Positions 44,659 to 55,300 of a stretch of DNA of 64,000 nucleotides are shown piece after piece. Numbering within the stretch: position 1 is the stretch's first letter; the number at the start of each line of letters is the position of its first letter. The DNA is from Reticulitermes speratus. Its lineage: Eukaryota > Arthropoda > Insecta > Blattodea > Rhinotermitidae. The notes beneath the pieces were generated by a model that saw only the letters and a program-made list of their open reading frames with translations, was not told where the DNA came from and made no database searches. The stretch covers positions 7,901,178-7,965,177 of the forward strand of contig JAJKFL010000005.1 of assembly GCA_021186555.1 (NCBI GenBank). Direction: 5' to 3'. The position numbers and the translations under genes are program-made.

Positions 44659-45862
44659 CCAAGCAGCGATGAGTGACATGAATCAGTGATACCCGCCAGG
44701 TAAAGACGCTGCAGTCAACGCCACAAAAAAGAGGGACATTGCCTGACATTTAACGTTTGGTCCTCCCGAACGGACTAATGGTAACACACAAAACAGAGAC
44801 AGAGAGCAGGTTAACGTATGATCTAAGCCCATCTCCTACAGGGCGAAAGGAAGCCGCTTAGGTGAGAGATAGCAGACGCGCCGTATACCTCGAAAGGCAG
44901 ATTATAACATGGATGTAATAATGGTTTCACAAGGAAGGTTTCTTATTCGTTGAATAGATCACAACAGAGTAAAACGAAATTTACTTGGTGAGAAAACGGT
45001 CTGTGATTAAGGCCATCAGAGATGAACTATCTAACTAATGTGCGTAGAAAGTTCATCCGTGGGTACAGTATTGTAAATGAGTGTGGTAAATAATATTGGA
45101 CTTTTTTCATTTTCTAATAAGTTCTAATTATTAAATTAACATTGCGCTACGTTTCGGGACCAGGATCTATCCTTTTCTTCAGGCAAGCTTCTGAAACATA
45201 AAGTTATCACATAATTATTTTAATGGGTAAACCATTCCCTTGGGATTTGCAAAGAAAAGAATAGAACGACTGTCAATCACAAATATATTTGGACAATATT
45301 CTTTAAGAATATTTTATTGTAAAAATGCAAAACCTGCAGCGGATAATATAAATGCCCCATCAGTCACAGGATAACAATATATATGAGAAAAACGTCGACC
45401 TATCACAAAATTATGACAAATATAGCATTTAATTTGGTCTTACATATGGCACAGTAATTCATTTTCTAAAGCATATGTTTTCCAAATACACACGTAGTCA
45501 TTTTGCGATTAGTATAGTACATAAACAAAGAAGTGTGTCAAATCAAACCGGTGGGTTCTTTACCTTCATAGTCATGTTTCCACGAAATTGTGGAGATATC
45601 GTTATGGTGAATATTAATGACAAAAATATTTGCTCCTCTTAAAAAATTATCACTCGGCGTTTTCCGAATATTACTCATATCGTGCATTGATTGTAATTAC
45701 GTATAGCAATAATGCACACAAAACGTATAAAATCACTGGTTATCCATACACTTAACCTCTCCTAGATGTTTCGGCGAATGTTTGCCAAAAGCAGGGAGAC
45801 GAAAATACAAAGGAATTTTTACTAGCGTAAAATCAGTATGTCAAAATTTATGTGCTGTAAGC
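44659..45862. other. Intergenic, mostly unannotated
   Basis: Contains a hammerhead-like block on the minus strand at about 45150-45195 (CCTGAAGAAAAGGATAGATC then CCCGAAACGTAGC). Otherwise nothing recognisable. Confidence 0.4.
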
Positions 45863-48800
45863 TGTCTGCACAGCTAACTTACTTTCTGCCTAAATCAATT
45901 GCTAGTCTGCAGTTTTCCTAAACGTATTTATTGCCTATGACACGACACAAAACACTTCCAATTCCAAAATCCCTGATAAGCGTCCCTCATTTGTTCCGTC
46001 CCTTGTTCCCTTCAACATTCAAGCACAGTATGACAGCCAATGCCAAATTATACTAGATAAACGTAAATATAACATCCCTCCCACATTTTTCATTCATCTT
46101 GGGAAAACAAAACAACAAACTAGAACAATCATTTAAACGCCAAAACCCAACATAATAAACAGACTAATCATAACGGGTGGGTCTTATCTCTTCCCTAACA
46201 CTTCGGGTTTTTACAGATTCTCAAAATTAGTTGGTGTTTGTTTTCCATCACCAGCTGGCTCAAGGTACACATCACTGGTCAGCGGGGGCCCAACTCATCA
46301 TGGCCTGGAAGCAGGGATCCCTCCGGATTATCTTCGAAGGAAAGACACGTTGTATAGTTCTGGTACCTTCCGCAAGGGTTTTCTCAACCCTCACCACCCG
46401 GACTCTGCCGTCACTCCCAAGGGAAAATTAAATCAACTAACCTCAATGGCCAGTACAAACTCTTCGTGATGTCGTAGACAACTAGACGTACACTCGTCCT
46501 TTCGTCTTCCTCTGCTGTCACAATCAGAAGAGCGAGGTACACATTTCTGAACGCTTCTGTACATTTACCTCAGTTTTTGCTGGTACTTGAACCGCTTGAA
46601 GACATTAACAATATCCACGACTTCCCAGTGAGGCACACCCACGATTGGAATGCCTCGAATGAACATAGCTGGGTTGAGAGGGAAAAAGTCCTTGGAATCT
46701 TCATAGACGTAGGTCAATGTTCTTTAGTTGAACACAGCTCAGCGTCACAGAGAATTTTCAGCAATTTTCACACTCGAGAGAAGTTCTTCGCAAGTTTTCT
46801 TCTCAACATTTCATTACAGTCAGATTTACTCGCTCCAATCATTCGCCGCATCAGGCGGCCGTAGGAGGATTGTACTAGCACTGATTTCTTGAATTGGAAT
46901 TTCGTGTGTAATGTTGGTGAAATCGAGGGAGTGCTACAGGTTTTCTGTCCCTACAGCTTTGGTTCCCATGTCTCTAAAAATTATTTTGGTCGACCTTGTC
47001 TCGCTACAAACCATCGCAGGCCCCAACATGAAACCATTAGTGGAGAAACTTGTGATTAATTTCACGTGCACCGCAACATACTCAGCACATGTGAACAGAA
47101 ATGTTCACTTTTTACCCCCCACCCCTTTCAAGTACAGTGGTTCGGCAAAAGCAACCCATTTACATCGAAGTCAAATGTGCCTCGGACCCTATCCTATGGT
47201 AAAAGGTTAGGAAGTTTTCTTCCCTGCATTACTTCTACATTGTACATATTTTGCTATCATTCCTCCTAGCGTTTTCCTCCCGCTAAGAATCCAGGAGTGT
47301 CGGTGCAGGTCGTTGCGTATGACTAGAAAGCCCGCATGCGAAACCTGTAGATACCTTGACCTAACCAACATCTTTAACCAGTTCGTGGTTCGACGGCAAA
47401 ATCAATGGATGTTGGAAATCCTCACCGTTATTTCTTCCTGTAATCCTTATCTTTATCCTGGGAAGAAAAAACTTACCCGTAAAAGCGCAAGGAGCTATTA
47501 GTTTCGATTTGAAATCTCCATACTGTGTGAGGACTTCTTACTTCACAGTAATGAGAAGATTCAATTCGGCTCAACATTCCGAATAACTGCAAGATCTTGG
47601 AATATTGGGAAGAGAGCTCAAGAAACCGCTTCTCTTCCACGATGGTAATGAGGATACACGGAATTACGCCCTTTCTTTTCATCTTAAACGTTTCTTCTTC
47701 ATCTAACTGGACTTCAGTTTTAGGCTAGTCTCCATCAAGTTGTTTTCAACCAGGATGACCATTCCACCATTTGGGGCTCAAGAAATCCTTCCAAGAACAC
47801 CCTCAGGAGAGAACGTCGGCTGAATTGAAATAATGTGGGACATGTTTCCCCCCCCCCCCCCCACCCTTCAAAGACAAGATTCGAATCTTCTTAACGCGAT
47901 TGTTGACAAATGTCCCCAAATTTCCCTCTTATCCAATACAAGGCCATAGAAGAGTCTGTTCGATAGAGGACAGGAATATATTCCAAATCCATCCCTTCTC
48001 TAACCAAAAAATTAATGTGTGTCCCGATGCAACAGGCCAGTATCTCCTCTCTTGATGTAGTTGTATTCCGCTGGTGACCCACCAGAACCCTGGCTTGAAT
48101 CAGTTGCACGGTTACCTTCCAATTGTTGGTGCTCCTCAGCAGTGGCGGACTGGGTCTAAAAATATTGGTTGCCAGGAGACAAAGGGGGCCCACCCACAAC
48201 TATAAGGCTATAATTTAATTTTTATAAGAAATAAATAAAATTTTCAAAAAATACATAAGTGGAAAAAAGGTACAATTAAAATTTTTGCAAAATAAATGTA
48301 CATTTTTTAGTAATTACAGTGTACATATATTGTACATATTACTGGCAGTATACAGTAGATACTAAATGTAAATACAGATTGTTACAATTGAATTTTTAAA
48401 TTATTTTTTTAATTTTAAATAAATGGTGGATTTTATTTAAAAAAATTTATCAAAATAGTAATAAAACGTAAATTTTAGTTGCATACAGTAATAATATTGG
48501 AACTTCTATTATATTTTCAAGCTACTAAAAGGTCATTAATATTTTTAACATATTGTTTAATGTTTAAGGGGGCCCACTTGCCATCGGGCAAGCTGATATC
48601 CTGGCCAGTCCGCCACTGCTCCTCAGAAAAACTACAGCAGAATAAGCCTTCTTGCTTGCATCACGTAAGATATGTAAGCTCCAACCGTCTTTAGATCCTC
48701 CTGTGGTGAGGCATCTTGGAATTATCATTTCAGACAAGAGTAGGAATACGACAGGCTTCAAATCCCACCTGTCTTTCCTCTAGCAAGTTCGCATCCCAGT

Positions 48801-50895
48801 CCAAATTGAGGTTCTAGAGGTTTTCTATCAAAAGTTTTGATTACAGCGTCACTGGATATGAAAACAAAATCGCATCAATAACATCGTGGACTGACGACAA
48901 ATGTCTCATTCGCGTGACGGCCTGATTAGGCTCCGCTAAAAGTTTCATTTCACATGGTAGGTTATCTTAACGTTTATACCAGAAGGGCCAGACACGGGTA
49001 TAGATTCAAGTTGTACGTTCCAAATTTGTAGCGTGGTATGTAACCAGCCACCTAAATAGAAACAAGCACTAAATGATAGCTGCTTGGATTCTTAAATGAA
49101 GATCAGAATTTCTTCCTTACTTTGCACGGATGTCACACAATTGTCCACATAGAGGGAATATCTCTGAATCTCTCCAGTCTTCTTCAGTTTAACTGGGCTA
49201 GCTTCCAAGTGTAGATTGAGCATGGCAGCCCGCAGAAATGAACTACATTTGAGTCCAAAGACCTACCGGCGTTGCTTGAAAACCTAGAATTTTGCCTGCT
49301 TGAAATTTTCCCGCCACAAATATCTGATAGAAACGCAATCATTCTTAACTAAAGCACGTTTTTAATTTCAGACGACACCATTATTTGTTTCCGGAATCTC
49401 ATGAATACTGGAGGAATCTATTCTATCAGATTTGGGCCCTTATCAAGGAAATCACACAATGATGGCGCATCCTTTCCCCTGCACGAAGTGTCAAACACCT
49501 TACTGTTCATTGTCATGGAGTTCTTCATAAACAAGCGTCGATGCGGCAAGTAAGCAAGATTTCTAACTATTCTTCTGGTACCATGCCTATCAGTTTGTCT
49601 TTCACCCTCTCGTCAAACACAGGTTAATATTGATTCTACCTATCTTCAGCTACCAGTCTTGTTGCGGTGCAGACATTACGTTTTCTCACAGATTCCAGAT
49701 TCTCTTCTGGAGCTTTCTGACTTCATTGCGCCAATCTTCAGCTGTGGTTTTTCTTTAATGTTGTCAAGCGCAGCCTTCCCCAATTCTGGTCTGGTAGTTG
49801 TTTCCGCTGGTTCTCTGATCCCCAGGGTATCTAGTCACCATAGCAGAGAAACTGCAGCGTTGTAGTTCAACAGTGAAGTCATAGCTAATGCAGACAACCA
49901 TTGATTTTTCTCGTCAGGTAACTTGCCCATTATCAACCAGCCTAGCATGTTTCCTACTGCCAACTGTCCACACTTAAAATTGTACATCTGTCCAGTAAAT
50001 ACTTGGTCCACAATTTCTGCTCCTTTCAACATCTCTATGTGGGGACATCCCATTGCTTATTCAGAAAGCCATGTCTTTTTCCCCCTTCAAGTGTCTTTCC
50101 CAGGGTCCTCTCTTGAGTCTTTGTATATTCCGTCAGATGGCAGCTTGATCTAATATCCATATTTCAGAAAAAGATTTGCCATCCCAACTGTGCACCTTTA
50201 TCTACTACATGATGTTAATTTACACTCGGGGTGTAACACTACCGAACAATACATAGTCACCGCTTCAGAACCCTCAAATTGATACCCCAGATCTGTCACA
50301 CTTTCCTTTAACACATAGAATCGGTGGGACCCAAGACAGATGACAGCCTGTACATCCCGCTGTCGTCCATTTTCTCCTATCAGTTATACCATTCATGTTT
50401 GGTGAAAGAACTTCCAGCGAACATTTCTGATTATTCATGTTGGCCACTTTCTCTTCCTTTTGCACTCTAGTCAACATTCTAAGTGGCAATTCTGAACACA
50501 TGAGCTTTAGATGTCGCTTTCCGCACATGACACACTTCTTGCCTGACATGCAGGAATGTGACCTATGACCTCGTTTATGACACTGGAAATCGACCTTCTC
50601 CCTTCGTTTCCGTTAAACTCATTCTTTGAGTTCTGTAGCAGTGTTCTGACGGTCGCGAGAAAATGGTGTGGAAGCAGTCTGTACAGCTAACTTATTCTCT
50701 ACCTACACCAGTCTCTAGTCTGCAGTTTTCCTAAATGTATTTATAGACTTTCATAACACGAAAACCTTTCAGGTACAGACTTTCTGATAAGCGTCCCTCA
50801 TTTCTTTCTTCCTTTGTTCCCTTCCACTTTCCGCCACAGTTTGGTCGCCAAGGCCCTATTACACTAGCTCAAAGCAAACGTAGTTATTTATATAA
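45863..50895 (-). mobile_element. Fossil BEL/Pao LTR retrotransposon
   Basis: Old, broken LTR element in minus orientation between the two ZAD genes. The 3' LTR is 45863-46074 (TGT...ACA), next to a purine-rich tract (GGGAGGGA on the minus strand). The diverged 5' LTR is about 50676-50895. Internal remnants include a zinc-knuckle/protease-like region (about 50.3-50.5 kb), a BEL-type pol segment (about 49.8-50.05 kb) and an RNase H-like segment (about 47.9-48.2 kb). Many breaks interrupt the frames and the LTRs have diverged considerably, so the insertion is old. A hAT-type MITE has inserted into it at 48140-48618. Confidence 0.8.
48140..48618. mobile_element. hAT-type MITE nested in the BEL/Pao fossil
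   Basis: The 479-bp, very AT-rich element has inverted ends CAGTGGCGGACTGG (perfect over 14 bp) and a perfect 8-bp target duplication, CTCCTCAG (48132-48139, 48619-48626). A GGGGGCCCAC block recurs inverted near each end (GGGGGCCCACTTG near 48570). The intact duplication shows it is much younger than its host element. Confidence 0.93.
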
Positions 50896-51762
50896 TATGT
50901 TAAAAGCATAATTTCTCTCTATATATATAAGAGTAAAAATATTATGTTCCTGGCATATACATGAGTAAAAATTCATTAATATGTCGCTGTGTACAAGGTA
51001 TATAGTGGTGTGCATACAAACATCTTGTATAGAATTCTTCGATCCAGGAAGGATCTAGCACCTGTGACGTGTTGGGATGTATCCTGTTTTAGAGAGTCAT
51101 CTACGCAACACTCATTGTGTCAGATGTATGGTGTACAATGTAGTATCGGGTCAGTTCGTTTTTTTGAACTTAAGTCCTCTCCTGTCACTATCTGTCCACC
51201 AAGCTCATTACTTTCCTTCATGGCGCCTAGTGGACAAGTAATCGTAACATAACTTCCTTATAAAAACATTGCCATACCGGGACGGAACGTAGTTTTATTA
51301 ACCACGACCCGCCCTCAACGATATTTTACACATGTCCAACGTGTTATTGAATCTTAAACACTATTCACTTATCGCACTATTTCACACACACGCACATTCG
51401 AAATAGGATGTCTCCCATTTATGCTCATTGTTTCTGTAATAAACGAAAATACGAACTCATTCTTCAATATTCAGTTGCATATTACTTATATACGCCAGAG
51501 TATCGTCAAACTGGGAAGCAGCTACTTCTGAGCAGTGGTTATACTAGATGATCTGTGTATACGAGTTCGCTGCCGTTATAAGTCAGTGTACATCGTTTTC
51601 ACATCCGTATCCAACTCTTCAGACGCACCACCAATGGTTAATCAGTGGATGATGTATGTAGGAATCATGGATCAGGTCGGTATGCATCGTGAATCGTGTG
51701 ATCACAGGTAAAGGTGAGGACCAGATAAATTTTGAAGAAGAGTAACTACCACAGAGCGGACA
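50896..51762. other. Intergenic upstream of gene B
   Basis: Contains an inverted, one-base-different copy of the 14-mer motif at 51544-51557. No coding or repeat feature otherwise. Confidence 0.4.
51544..51557 (-). promoter_or_regulatory. CACAGATCATCTAG motif, inverted copy
   Basis: On the minus strand the sequence reads CACAGATCATCTAGTAT, one base from the copy at 51981. It is flanked by a 5-bp repeat GTATA rather than 8 bp. Confidence 0.4.
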
Positions 51763-51941
51763 AAGCCTAATGCACACTAATCATGTTTACTAACGCTTAT
51801 TAAGCGCAACTTTCCTGAAATCACAGAAAGCGCAAATAAGTTGACCTCGAGGTCAGCTTTTCTTCTTATTTGAAAGGTATAACAACACATTCAACATTTT
51901 TTAAGCGCCTGGGTTTCAACGAGCTAATGTGAACTAGGCTT
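51763..51941. mobile_element. Palindromic MITE just upstream of gene B
   Basis: The ends AAGCCTAATGCACACTAATC and GAGCTAATGTGAACTAGGCTT are inverted relatives and the arms keep pairing inward (AAGCGC blocks, CAAATAAG/CTTATTTG) to a perfect core, TGACCTCGAGGTCA (51842-51855). The whole 179 bp is thus a foldback. It ends about 230 bp before the gene B ATG. The class is uncertain. Confidence 0.65.
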
Positions 51942-51972
51942 CACGATATTGAACCCGGATTACAAACGCAAC

Positions 51973-52007
51973 GATGCTACCACAGATTATCTAGTATGGG
52001 ATGCTAC
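51973..52007. promoter_or_regulatory. CACAGATTATCTAG motif between 8-bp repeats (gene B side)
   Basis: CACAGATTATCTAGTATGG (51981-51999) is bracketed by perfect direct repeats GATGCTAC (51973-51980, 52000-52007), about 170 bp upstream of the gene B start codon. Confidence 0.6.
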
Positions 52008-52174
52008 ACTTGGTATTCCGTACAGTATGCAAGGTCGTCTTGTGATTGCGCATTCGTGATTAAAACGTATTGTGTGGTACGTGGTCACTGTGTGAGTTAA
52101 ATTTGTTGTGTGGGACTAAGGAGTGTCTGAAATCGTCTTTATGACGTAAAAGACCGCTGCGTAACAGTTTTACG

Positions 52175-52318
52175 ATGGATAATAAGACGGCTGCTGTTAC
52201 ATCCCCAAATTGCTGCCGTTTATGTCTTCTCGATGATGGAATTAAATTACCTATATTTGAAGGAGAAGGAGTTCAGAGACAAGTTGCCCACAAAATACAG
52301 ACTTGTTTTCCTATTTTG
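52175..52318 (+). CDS. Gene B exon 1: first half of ZAD
   Basis: 48 codons from MDNKTAAVTSPNCCRLC through PIFEGEG to CFPIL. The start is the first in-frame ATG, with G at +4. The donor TTG|GTAATT is weaker than consensus; it is placed by homology to the gene A exon 1 boundary. Phase 0. Reading on past it soon loses ZAD similarity. Confidence 0.88.
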
Positions 52319-55300
52319 GTAATTTTTATGGTTTGGTTAATATCCTGTGTGTATAAACTGCCGTTTGTGGTTGTACAAGACGTGATACGGGAGGCTGTTG
52401 ACTTCCTCTGCTGTATTAAATTCGTTTATTCCACTACATTACCAGGCGATGGTGAATAGATGGGAATTATGACCTGAAACGTTTTCTGTAACCTGGTGTA
52501 TCTTTGCTCTCACACCTGATATTTAGCTCTTAACAGATTTTATGTGAAGTATACAACCATGGTCACAATTGGGGGAGCAGAAAACATGATTGTGTTTAAG
52601 AATGGATATCATTAAGTGTGTGCAAGTAATTCATTTCTGAACTATGTTGCTCCATATTTTAATCATATGCTTTGCAGTTAATGTTACATTTGTTCAGATA
52701 AATATCTTGGCAATAAGACATAAGTATTGCATGAATGTGGATACACAAAGTAAGAATCATAAAAGAGAATTTAACAAGTATGTTGTTCAAAGAACAGATG
52801 TAGTTTTATTTAGGACAGCCTTCCTGTATAGCAATTGCTGAAAATGGAACTAGTGACTAGAGGCAGTTTGATGTGGTTAGCCTGTAGATGTCTTCTGCTT
52901 TTGTCCAGAAGTATGATTTTGAATGACCACATTGGCCCGTGAAGTTATTTTTAACATTATCATGTTCCTCGTAAGTTTCCAGTACTCATCTGATCCACCA
53001 TTTTCTACACTCACACATATAATAATCTTCATATCTTAACTGAACATGGACCAACTGAGTATATGAGGTAGTGGGGCCAGGGTATTTGTTTTGTTTTGTT
53101 TTGTTTTGGTCTGTCAATTTGGTAGGGTCCACTGTGTGGAATCTGTCATTGTTGATACTGCGAGCAACACTTAATAAGTAAACTAGGGTAAAGTGAGTAG
53201 AGTGAGTTATATGTTGCATTGATTATGCCACTACATTTGATGAAAGGAGGGCAAACTCAGGAAATAGTTTTCAATGTCTGCAATTTTATGAAGAAAGAGG
53301 CTCAGGATGCAAAATGACAAGTGCCTGAACATTATAGAAAACAGTGCATTGGATCAGCCTATGGGTTGGGCCTTGTAGAGCAGTGAAGATTTCCTGGCAT
53401 TTTGGCAAATTTTGCAGTTCACATCAGTGATATGTGGGAGGGTGCCAATCAAGACTGTCACCCTCCTACACACTGTTCAGTGCCAGATCTGTGTAAGCTC
53501 CCACCCTCAATAACTCCCAGGTTCATTCACCCTGAAGATAGCAACTGCGACGTTTGCCAAAATATTGGGAAATCTTTATTCCTCTATATGGCCCAACTCC
53601 GGAACTTGATTAATGCATTAAAAACGCCTAAAGGTTACATTTACAGAAACTGCCACTGTAAGTGTAAAAGTGGGTGGAAGAGAGAAATAAGGTAGGCTTG
53701 CCATACATCCTGATGTGTCCTCTTGTTTTGACCCAAAAATTTCCATCTGAGTAGGTTTTTTAAATTTGTACAAATGTCCAGGTTTTTTACTATTTGCTAT
53801 TTTGTGAAGCTTTTGCATTTTGTAATGGTGCTGGAAATGCAAAATAAAGTACTGCTACTTTAAGAAATGCATAATTATAACATTTTATCAGCATTGTTGA
53901 AGTAAATAAAAAGAACATGAGTTGATGGTTTGACCTTTGGAATGTCTCAGAGAATATCAACATAGGAAATCTGAACAACTTCAGTTAAGTGAAATACATG
54001 CTTAAAGAACATCTGCCTCTGAATTTCATACCCATGAAATTTAAAGAACTACTAGCAGAGAAACATTGAGAAGGACTTTTATGTACAATTTTTTAACCCC
54101 TTTTTTACTGATATGCCTTCTTTTTTTATGGCCACGTGGGAAATGCCATCTTCTTGTGATGGATGTATGGTAATTATGTTGGAATTGGAAAAGGGGGTAA
54201 CAAACCATTCTCTCCCCATCCTATATTACTGAACCTCGAAGTCCCCACTTTGTCCAGCACCATATATTTTGATATGGAAGGGTCTTAGTTCATTCCCACA
54301 TCCCAGTGGTATGCATTTTTCTTGGCACTGAAGTTTGGGCACACAACAGTTCTGTGCCTCTGGCATTGTCTGTGGCAATTGTGATGAGTCTAGGCACAAG
54401 GAGGCAGAGTGTTACAGCACAGAATTGTGTGTTAAGTTGTGCGGAGCACATGCATCCAGTGATGAGACATTCCAGCTACATGTTTTGGCTAATGTTAGCC
54501 ATTCTCAGCCCCATTCAAGACATTCAAGTTCTAACATGTTGCATGTACTATATTTGAAGGATCAGTCCACCTTAGAATTTAATACAAAAAAACAGACCAG
54601 ACAACATGTTTTTCATTGAATTGTAAAGTGGACTGAGCCTTTGCATGTGTTACATCCAATATATTTGAACTTTAATGTCTGAATGGTCTTGAGAATGGCT
54701 AACACTAGCTGAAATATGTAGCTGTAGGCAGTCCGTATCAGTAATAAAAATTACTTGTTGTGTACTGATTAATGTAACAGCTGTGTAATGGTTTTTTGAA
54801 TCTACTTAGTTGTGTTAACCTTTTGGTACCTAATGTCAGGTATACTCATCATGCATTGAGATGCTCAAAATGCCTAGCATCAGTTTAAGGTGACAGCATT
54901 TAATGACCTTCCTTATCCATCTGTCAATTTCCAGTATTCTGCAGCTCCAATGGGGCATTTAATTCCAGTGCCACGGGGTTAAGAAACATAGTGGTATGAA
55001 TGAGACAAATATAAAGGGATTAGGTGTTCCATTTTTCTGGAAGAGAAATGTGCTGAAGGAGATGGGGTCAAGGAAGGTCTTACTTTCGTGGATGCCAGAA
55101 AAAAGTATGAGCTCACAAACTAAAGACCAGGACCCAGCTATGTGTGTTAGTTCATTATCCATCCATGTATGGCACTACACCCCCTTGTGGGCCCTGGCCT
55201 CCCTCAAAAGGCACCTCCATTCTTACCATTCCCCAGCTAATCTCCTCCATCCTTGTATTCCTAGGATCTGTAATGAATTCTTCCAGATGACATCCTCCCA

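Noticed and set aside
44625-44700. Plus-strand TATA box as promoter of a new gene
   Set aside because: The only reading frame after it is a few codons long and no exon-like sequence follows before the BEL/Pao fossil. Kept only as a possible regulatory site.
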